Shown: positions 26,678-35,333 of the stretch, piece by piece
Layout: each line of letters starts with the position of its first letter
Position numbering within the stretch: the stretch's first letter is position 1
Source: Terriglobus aquaticus
Lineage (GTDB): Bacteria > Acidobacteriota > Terriglobia > Terriglobales > Acidobacteriaceae
Direction of reading: 5' to 3'
Assembly: GCF_025685415.1 (NCBI RefSeq)
Contig: NZ_JAGSYB010000001.1
Span: 2,356,001-2,420,000, forward strand
DNA length: 64,000 nucleotides
Made by a program: the position numbers and the translations under genes
Notes under the pieces: model-generated
The model's input: the letters and a program-made list of their open reading frames with translations, nothing else
Told to the model about the DNA's origin: nothing
Database searches by the model: none

Positions 26678-28966
26678 ATGACCCAGCGTTTGTTGCCCCC
26701 CTCGGTTGCCCCCGTCCTGCTCGCGTGTAGCCTGCTGCTTTCCGCCACCGCCTGCAAGAAAGATCCCAACGTACAGAAGCAGAAGTACGCGGATAGCGGC
26801 GAGCGCTACATGAAAGAGGGCAAGTTCCGCGAAGCCGGCATCCAGCTCGCAAACGCCATCCGCATCGATAAGAACTACAGCCGGGCGCATTACGACCTCG
26901 CCAAGACCTACCTGTCCATGGGCGTTCCCATCAGCGCCTACCAGGAACTCCTGCGCACCGTCGACCTGGATCCCAACAACAAGGACGCCCGTCTCGATCT
27001 AGGCAAGATGCTCATTGCCGGCGGCCTTCCAGACCGCGCCATGGAGCAGGCCAAGGCCGTGCTCGCGCTGGACCCCAACAACGCCCAGGCGTACGCACTT
27101 CGTGCCGAAGTCGAGCATGCCCACAAGGACAACGACGCCGCCCTCGACGACGCCAAGCATGCCCTGCAGCTTGCCCCCAACGACTCCTCACTTCACGCCC
27201 TGCTTGGCGTTCTTCAGGCCAACAATCCATCCAACCCTGAAGCCAAGTCCGAGCTGGAAAAGGCCGTTAATCTCGATCCCAAGAACGCCTCCGCACGCAT
27301 CGCCCTCGCAGAGGTGCTCAATGCCAGCGGTGACGCGAACGGTGCACAGCAGCAGCTTCGCCAGGCCATCGTTGCGGCGCCCAACGCGCTCCAGCTTCGC
27401 GTCGCCCTCGCAGCACTCCTGCGCAGGAATGGCGATCAGGCCGGCGTCGTTCAGACTTTCCAGAGCGCTGCCAACGATCTCCCGGACAACGAAGCCGCGG
27501 TCGCCATGCTGAAGGACTTCTACCTCACGCAGAACAAGACCGCCGAGGCCAGGGCAGCCTATACCTCGCTCATGCAGGCTCATCCCAAGAGCACGCCGAT
27601 CAAGATCGCCTATGCGCAGATCCTTATGCAGAGCGGCGACACTGCCGGTGCACAAACGGTCGTCAATGATCTTTCCAAGAACGACAGCAAGAACCCGCAG
27701 GTCCAGGTACTCAACTCCCTTCTGCTGCTGAAGCAGGGCAAAATCGATGACGCCTACGCTCTGGAACAGAAGGGCGCACGCAACGCTCCGGAAAACATTC
27801 CGCTCCAGCTTCTGCTCGGCCGCACCGCGCTTGCCAAGAACGACATGACCATGGCGGAAAACGCCTTCCGCGCCGCGGCTCACGTGGATCCGACCAACCT
27901 GGAAGCTCTCAAGGGCCTCGCCTCTGTCGCCATGGTTCGCGGCGATAGCAACACGCTCTCCCAGGTCGCCACCGACACTCTCACCGCGCATCCGGGTACC
28001 GAAGACGCTTTCCTGTGGCGCGCCACTGCCGCTGCCAGCCAGAAGGAGTGGGCCCACGCTCAGGCCGACCTGGACAGTGCGCGCAAGCTGAACCCCAACG
28101 ACGCCCGCGCCCTCTTGCTGCAAGGCCAGATCCTGAACGCCCAGGGCAAGACCGGCGAAGCCCGTTCGTCGTTCGAACAGGCGTATCAGAAGGACCCGCA
28201 CTCGGCGGAAGCACTCAGCGCGCTCACCACCATGGATCTCGCCGCCAAGCAGCCCCAGGCTGCCCTGAGCCGCATCAACGCAGCCCTGCAGCAGTCGCCG
28301 GACAATCCCCAGGTGCTCTACCTGAATGCCATGCTGCAGATGTACATGAAGAACTATCCGGCAGCGAAGGCCTCCGCGGAAAAGGTCGTCCAGGCCAACC
28401 CGGCGAATGAGGCCGCGCTTCAGCTCTACTCGCAAGCACTGGTCGCCACCGGTGGCACCGACCAGGCTCTGACCCTATGGCAGAACTGGTTCAAGAGTCA
28501 TCCGACCGATGCTCGCGCTGCCCTTCTGCTGGGAACGCTCGAAGAGGCCAAGGGCGATACCTCCAAAGCGCAGGACTACTACAAGCAGGCGCTCCAGATC
28601 CACCCCGAAGACGGTGCCGCCAGCAACAACCTGGCTTTCCTCATGGTCGAAACCGGCGGCAACACCGATCTTGCCCTCAGCTACGCCCAGACCGCCCGCA
28701 AGCAACTGCCGAATTCGCCCAGCACCGCAGATACCCTGGGCTGGGTCTACTACCACAAGGCAACTTACTCCATGGCCCGCGATCTTCTTGAGGATGCGGC
28801 CCGTCAGGCTCCACAGGATCCCAACATCCAGTACCACCTGGGCGCCACCTACGCCAAGCTGAACGACAAGGCCAACGCCCTGCAGCACCTTAAGCAGGCC
28901 GTCACCCTTGCACCGGACAGCCGCGCCGGCAAAGCAGCAGCCTCCACCATCTCGCAGCTCGGCTAA
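26678..28966 (+). CDS. prsT: TPR-repeat lipoprotein of the exosortase EPS system (PrsT-like)
   Basis: 762 residues from the ATG at 26678; the frame opens at 26639. An export signal ends LLLSATACKKD, giving a likely lipidated Cys around residue 29 (ATAC is a loose lipobox). About fifteen or more TPR units fill the rest, for example NYSRAHYDLAKTYLSMG, DARALLLQGQILNAQGKTGE and DTLGWVYYHKATYSMARDLL. PrsT-type TPR lipoproteins co-occur with exosortase and may act as periplasmic scaffolds. It closes the three-gene plus-strand operon before a terminator. Confidence 0.88.
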   Translation: MTQRLLPPSVAPVLLACSLLLSATACKKDPNVQKQKYADSGERYMKEGKFREAGIQLANAIRIDKNYSRAHYDLAKTYLSMGVPISAYQELLRTVDLDPNNKDARLDLGKMLIAGGLPDRAMEQAKAVLALDPNNAQAYALRAEVEHAHKDNDAALDDAKHALQLAPNDSSLHALLGVLQANNPSNPEAKSELEKAVNLDPKNASARIALAEVLNASGDANGAQQQLRQAIVAAPNALQLRVALAALLRRNGDQAGVVQTFQSAANDLPDNEAAVAMLKDFYLTQNKTAEARAAYTSLMQAHPKSTPIKIAYAQILMQSGDTAGAQTVVNDLSKNDSKNPQVQVLNSLLLLKQGKIDDAYALEQKGARNAPENIPLQLLLGRTALAKNDMTMAENAFRAAAHVDPTNLEALKGLASVAMVRGDSNTLSQVATDTLTAHPGTEDAFLWRATAAASQKEWAHAQADLDSARKLNPNDARALLLQGQILNAQGKTGEARSSFEQAYQKDPHSAEALSALTTMDLAAKQPQAALSRINAALQQSPDNPQVLYLNAMLQMYMKNYPAAKASAEKVVQANPANEAALQLYSQALVATGGTDQALTLWQNWFKSHPTDARAALLLGTLEEAKGDTSKAQDYYKQALQIHPEDGAASNNLAFLMVETGGNTDLALSYAQTARKQLPNSPSTADTLGWVYYHKATYSMARDLLEDAARQAPQDPNIQYHLGATYAKLNDKANALQHLKQAVTLAPDSRAGKAAASTISQLG

Positions 28967-28987
28967 GCTTCACTCCCTTCCACAACG

Positions 28988-29027
28988 TAAGAACGCCCGC
29001 GATGGCTCACCGTCGCGGGCGCTCTTA
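28988..29027. terminator. Bidirectional terminator between prsT-like and GT4 genes
   Basis: A 12-bp stem (arms starting CGCCCGCGATGG, one mismatch) with loop CTCA extends through TAAGA/TCTTA outer pairs. It lies 21 bp after the TPR gene stop and 17 bp from the convergent GT4 stop, so it can serve both. Confidence 0.75.
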
Positions 29028-29044
29028 TCTCCAGCGCAAACTTC

Positions 29045-30247
29045 TCACCGGCCTTTCGCCTTCGCGAAAGCTGCCTGAAGCTCCCGCAGCATCGCCGCCT
29101 CGCTGAACTTCTCCGCCGCCCGCAGACGACCGGCCTCTCCCATGGCGCGTCCGCGCTCAGGATTCTGCAACACTTCAAGCAGCGCCTCGGCCAGCGCTTC
29201 CGGCTGTTCCGGCGGGACCAGCAAACCGGTCACGCCCTCCTGCACCGCCTCCGCGTTGCCGCCCACGGTGGTCGCCACCACCGGCAGTTCCGCGGCCATG
29301 GCCTCGACGATCGCGTTTGAAAAACCTTCAGACCGGGACGGCAGCACAAACACAGTAGCTTGCCGCAGCACGTCCATCGGCCGCGCCACACCTCCCAGGA
29401 ATCGCACCCGGTCGGCGATGCCCAGCTCCGCCACTCGCCGCTCCAGCCCCGCCACATACTCCGCTTCCAGCGGCTGTCCTGCCAGCCAGAACTCCACCTC
29501 CGGGCGGCTTCGCAGCACCAGCGCCGCCGCTTCCAGCAGCGTGTCCTGCCCCTTCACCGCGCGCAGGTTTCCAACGGTCACCACGACCGGCCGCTCCGGC
29601 CAGGTTCGCGGCTCCTCAGCGGCTGGCAGCGCCACGCCGTTGTACACTACCCCAACGCGTTCCGGCGGCACCCGGTCCACCTCTACCGCGTGCCTCCGCA
29701 CCTCTTCCGACACGGCGATCACAAAATCCGGCAGCCACGGCAACCGCCGGTACGCCGCCCAGTGCTTCGGCTCCCGCAGAATACCCATATCGCGCCGGTT
29801 CCAGATCAGCTTCGCGCGCGACAGCAGCTTCACCGCCAACCCGCCAAACAGGTTGCTGCTCTCAAAAAACGTCATTACCACGCTGACCCGCGCCCGCCGC
29901 AGAAACCGGCCCAACTCCCAGGCGCCCCTCAGCGCTCCCGCAGAAAACACGCTGTGCAGCGGCAGAAGGTACACCGGGCACTCCGCCGCCGCGAGCAGAT
30001 CGGGATCGCACTCCACCTGAAACGTCACGATCGTCACGCGGTATCCGGCTGCCCGCAGCATCCGCACCGTCCGCAGCACCACGCGCTCCCCGCCGCCCAG
30101 CACCGCAGGAAACTGGTCCAGCAGCAGCAGGATGTGTTCCGGATCGCCCGGCCTCCACACCGTCCCGCGCAGCGCCTCGGCCACGGTGATCACGGCACCA
30201 AGACGCGTGCTGGTCCCGGGCAGACCTTCGTCCGCCGCTACCGCCAC
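29045..30247 (-). CDS. Glycosyltransferase family 4
   Basis: 400 residues from the GTG at 30247. That start has AGGGGAGAG at good spacing and overlaps the upstream stop by 10 bp; the open frame to 30538 is a shadow of the GT2 gene. The GT-B domain carries FPAVLGGGERVVLRTVRML (GGxE acceptor loop), VVTVGNLRAVKGQD, PSRSEGFSNAIVEAMA (E-x7-E) and GGNAEAVQEGVTGLLV. It is a retaining cytoplasmic transferase. With the GT2 gene it forms a two-gene unit beside the EPS locus. Confidence 0.88.
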   Translation of the reverse strand: MAVAADEGLPGTSTRLGAVITVAEALRGTVWRPGDPEHILLLLDQFPAVLGGGERVVLRTVRMLRAAGYRVTIVTFQVECDPDLLAAAECPVYLLPLHSVFSAGALRGAWELGRFLRRARVSVVMTFFESSNLFGGLAVKLLSRAKLIWNRRDMGILREPKHWAAYRRLPWLPDFVIAVSEEVRRHAVEVDRVPPERVGVVYNGVALPAAEEPRTWPERPVVVTVGNLRAVKGQDTLLEAAALVLRSRPEVEFWLAGQPLEAEYVAGLERRVAELGIADRVRFLGGVARPMDVLRQATVFVLPSRSEGFSNAIVEAMAAELPVVATTVGGNAEAVQEGVTGLLVPPEQPEALAEALLEVLQNPERGRAMGEAGRLRAAEKFSEAAMLRELQAAFAKAKGR

Positions 30248-31365
30248 ACGCTCTCCCCTGTCAGAAACTTCCAGAACGCCATCGCAGCCGCGACATTCAG
30301 CATGCTGAACGTCGTCGGGATCGCGACCAGCTTCGACCGCCGCAGACCCGGCGCGAACGTGCCGACCAGAGCCAACCCATAGAACAGCACCTGCAGTACC
30401 AGCAGCACATGCATCAGCCTGCTCTCGGACACCGCCGACGCCACCAGCATCACGACCAGCAGAAACGGCACAATCAGCCGCAGCAGTTTGTGACTGATCA
30501 GCCGCCCCAGCAGCGGATTCGACCCGCTCAGCAGCCACGGAGCTAGCCGCAGCATTTGCAGGTTGCCGGTCAGCGTTCGCACCTTGCGACGGAACTCCTT
30601 GCCCGGCTCCACAAACAGCCGGTCCCGCGCCACGGCGGCCGGCTGAAACAGAACCCGGTATCCGCGACGAGCCACCTGCATCGGTACCAGCACGTCATCC
30701 AGCACCAGCCCTGCAGGCAGCGGCTCAAACAACGCCCGCCGCATCAGGTAGATCGCCCCGGTCACACCGACCACGGAACCGCTTTCGCTTTCCATGCGGC
30801 GCACAGCTTTTTCGATCTTCCAATAGATGCCAAGCGCTTCGCTGGACGGCGTACCGTCTTCGTTCTCCAGCAAGAGCTCGCCGCTCACCGCGCCGACCGT
30901 CGGGTCGGCAAAGGGAGGCAGGAGCCGCCGCAGCGCATCGCGATCCACCCGCTGCCGCACGTCCAGCATCAGCAGCACCTCGCCCGTTGCCCGCTGCACG
31001 CCCGCGTTCAGGGCCAGCGCCTTGCCTCCGCTGGCGGGCAGCAGCACCGCTTCCACCTGCGGATAGCGCGCCAACACCTCTGCCGTCTCGTCGGTCGAAC
31101 CGTCCGAAACGACCACGATCTGCAAGAGGTGGCTCGGGTAGTCCAGCTCCGCCAGGTTGGCCAGCTTCGCCGGCAGGTGGTGCGCCTCGTTCCGGGCCGC
31201 CATGACCACGCTCACCGTCGGCTCTGGGGCTCCCGTCTGCACGGGTCGGCGCCTTGCCGCCATCCGCAGGCACAACCAATACCCCGCGTACGCGTAAAAG
31301 ATCACTGCCAGGCAGCAGAAGAAGACCCACTCAGCAATTTCGTGCAACACCATCCCCCTTAGCAT
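30238..31365 (-). CDS. Membrane-anchored GT2 glycosyltransferase (processive-type layout)
   Basis: 375 residues from the ATG at 31365; an ATG at 31353 is possible and the frame opens at 31494. An N-terminal membrane segment is followed by a GT-A domain with TVSVVMAARNEAHHLPAKL, VVSDGSTDETAEV, and VLLMLDVRQRV replacing the usual DADT-type motif. LVLDDVLVPMQVARRGYRV and an RDRLFVE arm follow. Three C-terminal membrane segments complete a hyaluronan-synthase-like layout. QRV in place of the usual Q-x-x-RW is partial. It probably makes or extends a lipid-linked glycan. Confidence 0.85.
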   Translation of the reverse strand: MLRGMVLHEIAEWVFFCCLAVIFYAYAGYWLCLRMAARRRPVQTGAPEPTVSVVMAARNEAHHLPAKLANLAELDYPSHLLQIVVVSDGSTDETAEVLARYPQVEAVLLPASGGKALALNAGVQRATGEVLLMLDVRQRVDRDALRRLLPPFADPTVGAVSGELLLENEDGTPSSEALGIYWKIEKAVRRMESESGSVVGVTGAIYLMRRALFEPLPAGLVLDDVLVPMQVARRGYRVLFQPAAVARDRLFVEPGKEFRRKVRTLTGNLQMLRLAPWLLSGSNPLLGRLISHKLLRLIVPFLLVVMLVASAVSESRLMHVLLVLQVLFYGLALVGTFAPGLRRSKLVAIPTTFSMLNVAAAMAFWKFLTGESVWR

Positions 31366-31406
31366 AGAGTCGGCAGCGCGCCAGCCATGCATCTCACACT
31401 TGTGGT

Positions 31407-32201
31407 GTGCTTCCAGAGCAACGCACCCGGCCATCGGAGACGACGAAACACTTGCGCACCAAACAGAAACTGGCGATCGCTGCCATCGCCGCACTCACCG
31501 CCGGTCTGGCCTGCGCCTCCTGGTGGAGTTACACCACCGTTGGCACTGGCACTCTCGGTTCTGCTTCGGCAGACGCTCTGATCGTCTTCGGCTCGCCCGC
31601 TGAGATCGACGGTTCCCCTTCCGCGATGCAAACCTGGCGGGTGAACGAGGCCGTCGCCGAGTTTCGCCGGGGCGCCGCGCCGCATATCATCTTCGCCGGC
31701 GGTGCGGCCGGCAACAAGTTCGTTGAAGCCGACGTGATGGCGCGAGAGGCCCGCAGCCTCGGCGTTCCCCAGTCCGCGATCGCAACGGAACGCCACTCCC
31801 GCACCACCGTCGAGAACCTCCAGGGCGTCTCCGCCATCATGCAGGCTCATGGCTGGACCTCGGCCGAGCTGATCAGCAGCGCCGACCACCTGCCCCGCAT
31901 CGCCGTGCTCGCCCGCTCTTTGCCGTTCCAGTGGAGGCTCCACACTGCGCCGACACCGGGCCGCGGCCGTCTCTCCACAGCCGTCGCCTACATGGAAGAA
32001 GCTCCCGTCACCCTGATCCTGCGCACCTTTGGATCGTCCGCTGAGCCCATCATCCACACCGCTGCCCTGGTCGAGCACGGCCTTGTCTTCCTGCCCAAGT
32101 GGATCGTCTGGAAAATCCGGCATCACGGGGCACCCTACGTCCCAACCAACGCACCGGACGACCCACCCGGAACCGCCGCTGTTGAGAGCAGCCCACGCTG
32201 A
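31407..32201 (+). CDS. YdcF/DUF218-family membrane-anchored protein
   Basis: 264 residues from a GTG at 31407; a TTG at 31453 (before RTKQKL) is a plausible later start. One membrane segment (KLAIAAIAALTAGLACASWW) leads to the DUF218 domain, with DALIVFGSPAEIDGSP, HIIFAGGAAGN, ATERHSRTTVENL and SSADHLPRIAVLAR. ElyC/SanA-type relatives act in envelope carbon-lipid or peptidoglycan metabolism, but the reaction is unknown. It is divergent from the GT2 gene. Confidence 0.82.
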   Translation: MLPEQRTRPSETTKHLRTKQKLAIAAIAALTAGLACASWWSYTTVGTGTLGSASADALIVFGSPAEIDGSPSAMQTWRVNEAVAEFRRGAAPHIIFAGGAAGNKFVEADVMAREARSLGVPQSAIATERHSRTTVENLQGVSAIMQAHGWTSAELISSADHLPRIAVLARSLPFQWRLHTAPTPGRGRLSTAVAYMEEAPVTLILRTFGSSAEPIIHTAALVEHGLVFLPKWIVWKIRHHGAPYVPTNAPDDPPGTAAVESSPR

Positions 32202-32353
32202 CCGGCAATCAGCACAATGCGCGCTGCCGCGGGCCCGGGGAACGAAGCACACGGCATCACAGAAGTTCAAAGAGATTGATAATTTGGCCGCAACATCGTC
32301 CAGCGAAGCAAAGCGCTTCAGGCCACTCGCAGGCAGAAGTCCAGAACTGCCGG

Positions 32354-32947
32354 TTACAGGACAGAGGGCTTCAGCGACAGAGTCGAAGCGTCCAGCACCA
32401 CGGCCGAACGCTCGCGTCCTAGGTTCCGGCGCAGCACAACCAGGAACCCGACTCCGGTCAGCAGAAACAGCCAGGTTTGCGGTTCAGCCGCTTCGCCCGG
32501 CAACGCCGGCGCTTCCTGGATCGGAACGTTCAGCAGTGCAACAGGCGGGTTGTCCACACTCGCGGTCTCAATCGTGAACGGGCTGGCATCGATAAACTGC
32601 TCTGCCAAGACCTCGTCCGGAGGCGTCTCGAGCATCGCCGTTTCTACCGGTGAATCTTCGATGGCGGGCATGTCGCAGGCAAACGCCACCATGTCTTCCA
32701 CTTCGCGGGTCGACACGATCGGCTTCCGCTTCGGCGGAACATAGTTCGGGTGCTGTTTACCCCAGGCGATCCAGCGCGCGACGGTGGCCTTGCTGTAGTG
32801 TGGCCACTTTACTTCGGTGATCACGCGCTTCACGGCACGCTGACAGGGCTCGACCGCGCTCACACCAACCGTGATCGCGCAGCAGAGGAGGATCCCAAGA
32901 ATGATCCAGGCGGAGAGACGAAGTTTGTACCGTTTCAGAGAGGACAT
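32354..32947 (-). CDS. Membrane protein with degenerate PEP-CTERM-like tail (candidate exosortase substrate)
   Basis: 197 residues from the ATG at 32947; a GTG at 32986 is an alternative. An N-terminal hydrophobic stretch (SAWIILGILLCCAITVGVSA) can be a signal peptide. The middle is acidic and Pro-rich with a basic patch (VPPKRKP). The end reads AEPQTW, then about 14 hydrophobic residues, then LRRNLGRERS: the order motif / helix / basic cluster of PEP-CTERM proteins, with EPQ instead of PEP. A further 16 residues follow, which is atypical. I do not recognise the rest. Confidence 0.6.
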   Translation of the reverse strand: MSSLKRYKLRLSAWIILGILLCCAITVGVSAVEPCQRAVKRVITEVKWPHYSKATVARWIAWGKQHPNYVPPKRKPIVSTREVEDMVAFACDMPAIEDSPVETAMLETPPDEVLAEQFIDASPFTIETASVDNPPVALLNVPIQEAPALPGEAAEPQTWLFLLTGVGFLVVLRRNLGRERSAVVLDASTLSLKPSVL

Positions 32948-33053
32948 AGGCGGCAGCAGATCTGGCAACAAGAGAGTTAGCCCCACACAGCGAACGTGCT
33001 TTCAACTTCTTTAGGGTCTGATGCCCACGCTGATGGAGTTTGTTGTCTTTAGA

Positions 33054-33070
33054 CGACTATAAATTAGTCG
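33054..33070. repeat. Perfect inverted repeat CGACTA-N5-TAGTCG in a 304-bp gap
   Basis: The two 6-bp arms flank TAAAT, so the site contains a TATAAAT stretch. It lies between the PEP-CTERM-like gene and the HemD-GAF-ANTAR gene, about 107 bp upstream of the former. It is a possible operator or a small hairpin. The rest of the gap (32948-33251) shows only the terminator candidate below. Confidence 0.4.
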
Positions 33071-33186
33071 GCGAAGCGACGCAGCGAACGACCTAAGCCG
33101 CGACAAAGAAAAATAGGAAGCAGGGTGTAACTGCGTCAGTATGCCATTGACGACAAGCCCCTGCAAACAGATTTCGCAAGAGCGTC

Positions 33187-33215
33187 AAAAAACTTTTCAC
33201 CTGCCGCCAAGCAGG
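33187..33215 (-). terminator. Probable terminator of the HemD-GAF-ANTAR gene
   Basis: On the minus strand CCTGC, a 6-nt loop and GCAGG are followed within 8 nt by a six-T run. The stem is short and the T run is a little distant, so this is a moderate call. Confidence 0.45.
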
Positions 33216-33251
33216 CTGGCTCAGTCCAGGACAGTCTGCCACCGGAAGCAG

Positions 33252-34931
33252 CTAGGAGCTCGGGCTCTCCCGCGTGCTGTGCAGGTCGGCCGAAAGCAGG
33301 ACCGCCTCCGCAATGTCCCGCATAGAACGGCGCCGGTGACGGCTCTCTGCCTGCAGCCGCTTGTAGGCCTCCGCCTCGCTGATGCCCAAGTCCCGCTGCA
33401 GAATGCCCTTCGCGCGGTCGACGACCTTCCGGCTCTCCAGGCGGTTCGAAAGCTCGTAATTTTCAGTCTCCAGCCGAGCCCGCTCAATCTCGGCGCCCAC
33501 CAGGATCCCTAGCGTCGCAAGCAGACGGCGTTGCAGGTCCGTGTGCTGATACGGTTCACGGTGCTGCACCGTAATCACCCCGATCACGCGATTCGCGCAC
33601 ACGATCGGAGTGCACAGCATGGCCTCGAACCGGTCCTCCGGCAGCGCTGCAAAGAATGAAAAGCGCGGGTCTTCCGACGCCCGTTCAGAAATTGCAACCG
33701 ACTCGCGATGTTGCGCCACCCACCCCGTGATGCCCTGCCCCACGGCCACGTTCAGCTTGTCCACTTCATTGCTGTGCGGGTTCTTGCTGGCACGCAGCAC
33801 CAGGTGATCCTGCTCCAGCGTGTACACAAAGCAGGAGTCACACGGGATGACTGCGCTCACAAACTTCATGATTCGCTCCAGCACCAGGTGCAACGGGTCG
33901 GCAAGCGCGATCCGGCTGCCAATCTCATGCAGGATGTCCAGCGGTGCCAAGCCGTCCTTGAACCCGGCCATGGTCGACGTCATCGACGACACCTGCTGCA
34001 CGCCGGAGTCCTTCGCCGTCGGCACGGCGCGCGCGGGCGCAGCGACTTCCTTCTCGACCGGCGCGCTCAACTCGGCAGGCGGACGCGGCGTGCGTTTGCG
34101 CGCCAGCGTCTTGCTGGAGTACTGCGCCGCCTCGTTGATCATGAATCCCATCTTTGGTCGCGACGGCTCGAAATCCGGTTGTACGCCGTGCTGCTGCAGC
34201 TCTTCCGTGGTGGTCGGCCCCACGGAGATCACCACGGTCGTTTCGAACGCCCGGCGCAGGTCGGCCGCCACGCCAATCTCGTCCGCCACCTGGAACAGGT
34301 GCAGCACCTGCACGGCAGTCATGAAGAGCACCACGTCGATGCTGCCCGCGATGGTCGAGGACACCGCATGCTGTAAGGGCTGCAGATCTTCTGGCAGCGC
34401 CCACTGGTACACGGGCACCTTGGTCACCGAGGCGAAACGGTTCACCAGTTCGGCCAGCAGTTCCGGGTTGCTTGCACCGTATTCCTGCACGGCTAGCCGC
34501 ATGCTCTGCGTGCGCTCACCCAGCGCCGTGTCGATCGCCTCCAGCACCTCGCGCCAGGTTGCGGGCTCCGTGGCCTGCGCCGCAATCGGCACACCTAGTT
34601 CGGTTAGTGGTGCCTGCGGCTTCACGCCTCGCGAGATCACCGTAAGACCGCGCAGCTTGCTTACGATCGCGTCACGCTCAAACGCCGTGTCCAGGATCGC
34701 CATCATCGCGCGAACGCCCACACCAGTGAAGAAAATCATCGCGTCGAACTGGTCGTTCAGCAGGGCGCGGCCAAACTCGATGCATTCCGTGTTGGAGGCC
34801 AGCGGGATCTCGCGCATGGACGGCACCACCAGCGGGTCGCCGTTGTAGGTGCGGATCAGCTTTTCCACTTCACGCGCACGGCGCGACTCCAGCGACAAAA
34901 CGCGGAGTCCATCGAAGCTGGCGTGCGGCAT
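33252..34931 (-). CDS. HemD-like (uroporphyrinogen-III synthase fold) - GAF - ANTAR regulator
   Basis: 559 residues from the ATG at 34931, preceded by a strong AGAAGGAGG at 7 nt; a TTG at 34937 is too close. Residues 1-265 resemble HemD (LRVLSLESRRAREVEKLI, AMIFFTGVGVRAM, TVVISVGPTTTEELQQHG). A basic Pro-rich linker follows. A GAF domain runs from about 325 to 480 (LDILHEIGSRIA, CDSCFVYTLEQDHLV, TPIVCANRVIGVITVQHRE). A coiled coil and an ANTAR domain end the protein (KVVDRAKGILQRDLGISEAEAY). ANTAR proteins bind paired hairpins in leaders. It is divergent from the nitrate operon and probably regulates it. Confidence 0.88.
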   Translation of the reverse strand: MPHASFDGLRVLSLESRRAREVEKLIRTYNGDPLVVPSMREIPLASNTECIEFGRALLNDQFDAMIFFTGVGVRAMMAILDTAFERDAIVSKLRGLTVISRGVKPQAPLTELGVPIAAQATEPATWREVLEAIDTALGERTQSMRLAVQEYGASNPELLAELVNRFASVTKVPVYQWALPEDLQPLQHAVSSTIAGSIDVVLFMTAVQVLHLFQVADEIGVAADLRRAFETTVVISVGPTTTEELQQHGVQPDFEPSRPKMGFMINEAAQYSSKTLARKRTPRPPAELSAPVEKEVAAPARAVPTAKDSGVQQVSSMTSTMAGFKDGLAPLDILHEIGSRIALADPLHLVLERIMKFVSAVIPCDSCFVYTLEQDHLVLRASKNPHSNEVDKLNVAVGQGITGWVAQHRESVAISERASEDPRFSFFAALPEDRFEAMLCTPIVCANRVIGVITVQHREPYQHTDLQRRLLATLGILVGAEIERARLETENYELSNRLESRKVVDRAKGILQRDLGISEAEAYKRLQAESRHRRRSMRDIAEAVLLSADLHSTRESPSS

Positions 34932-35095
34932 GGGCAAACCTCCTTCTGCGCGGGGTGGTGAGCTCTACCAACAAGAGGGCGACCGACCTGAATCACGGGC
35001 CGGCATGCTTCAGATCGCAAGGAAAGGTGAAACGGGTCGTTTTCCTAGACTATCCGTTCGCCTGCTCCGTGGCTATCCGTTCCACAGAGCTTCGG

Positions 35096-35124
35096 TTGAC
35101 GCTCCTCCGGGGATGCCTTATAGT
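35096..35124 (+). promoter_or_regulatory. Sigma-70 type promoter of the nitrate-assimilation operon
   Basis: TTGACG (-35) and TATAGT (-10) are separated by exactly 17 bp. This predicts a start near 35131 and a leader of about 200 nt before the TTG start at 35334. Confidence 0.7.
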
Positions 35125-35130
35125 CCAGTC

Positions 35131-35333
35131 ACCGGAACACCCCGATCGCAACCGCCGCAGGTTTGTGATCCGCCAGCCTCTGTTGCCTGGCACTCGTTCC
35201 CGGTGTTCCACACGCTCCATGACGAGCCTGAGCTTTGCAGGATTTCTGCGCTCGGCCCCCTCATGCCCACGCGTGCCAATCCTTCGACTCTCAGGCTGAA
35301 CCCTTCACGCTTCGCCTTGCTCGGAGAGTCGCC
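35131..35333 (+). ncRNA. Structured 5' leader of the nirA operon (putative ANTAR target)
   Basis: Hairpin A (35144-35170) has loop GCCGCA (35154-35159). Hairpin B (35172-35191) has loop TCTGTT (35179-35184). Both have hexaloops with G at position 4, as ANTAR targets do, but neither has the usual A at position 1. GGAACACC (35134-35141) pairs perfectly with GGTGTTCC (35202-35209) around both hairpins. CGACTCTC (35285-35292) pairs perfectly with GAGAGTCG (35324-35331), covering the GGAGAG ribosome-binding site. No T-rich terminator is seen. Confidence 0.5.

Noticed and set aside
27188-28435. Minus-strand open frame of 415 codons
   Set aside because: Antisense to the TPR lipoprotein gene; repeat structure on the plus strand explains its openness.
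33141-33512. Plus-strand frame of 123 codons entering the HemD-GAF-ANTAR gene
   Set aside because: It covers the conserved ANTAR domain on the other strand and has no motif.
35212-35265. Intrinsic terminator in the nirA leader as classical ANTAR attenuation would need
   Set aside because: CGAGC/GCTCG with an inner GCAG/CTGC stem exists, but it is followed by a C run rather than T residues, so I do not call it a terminator.
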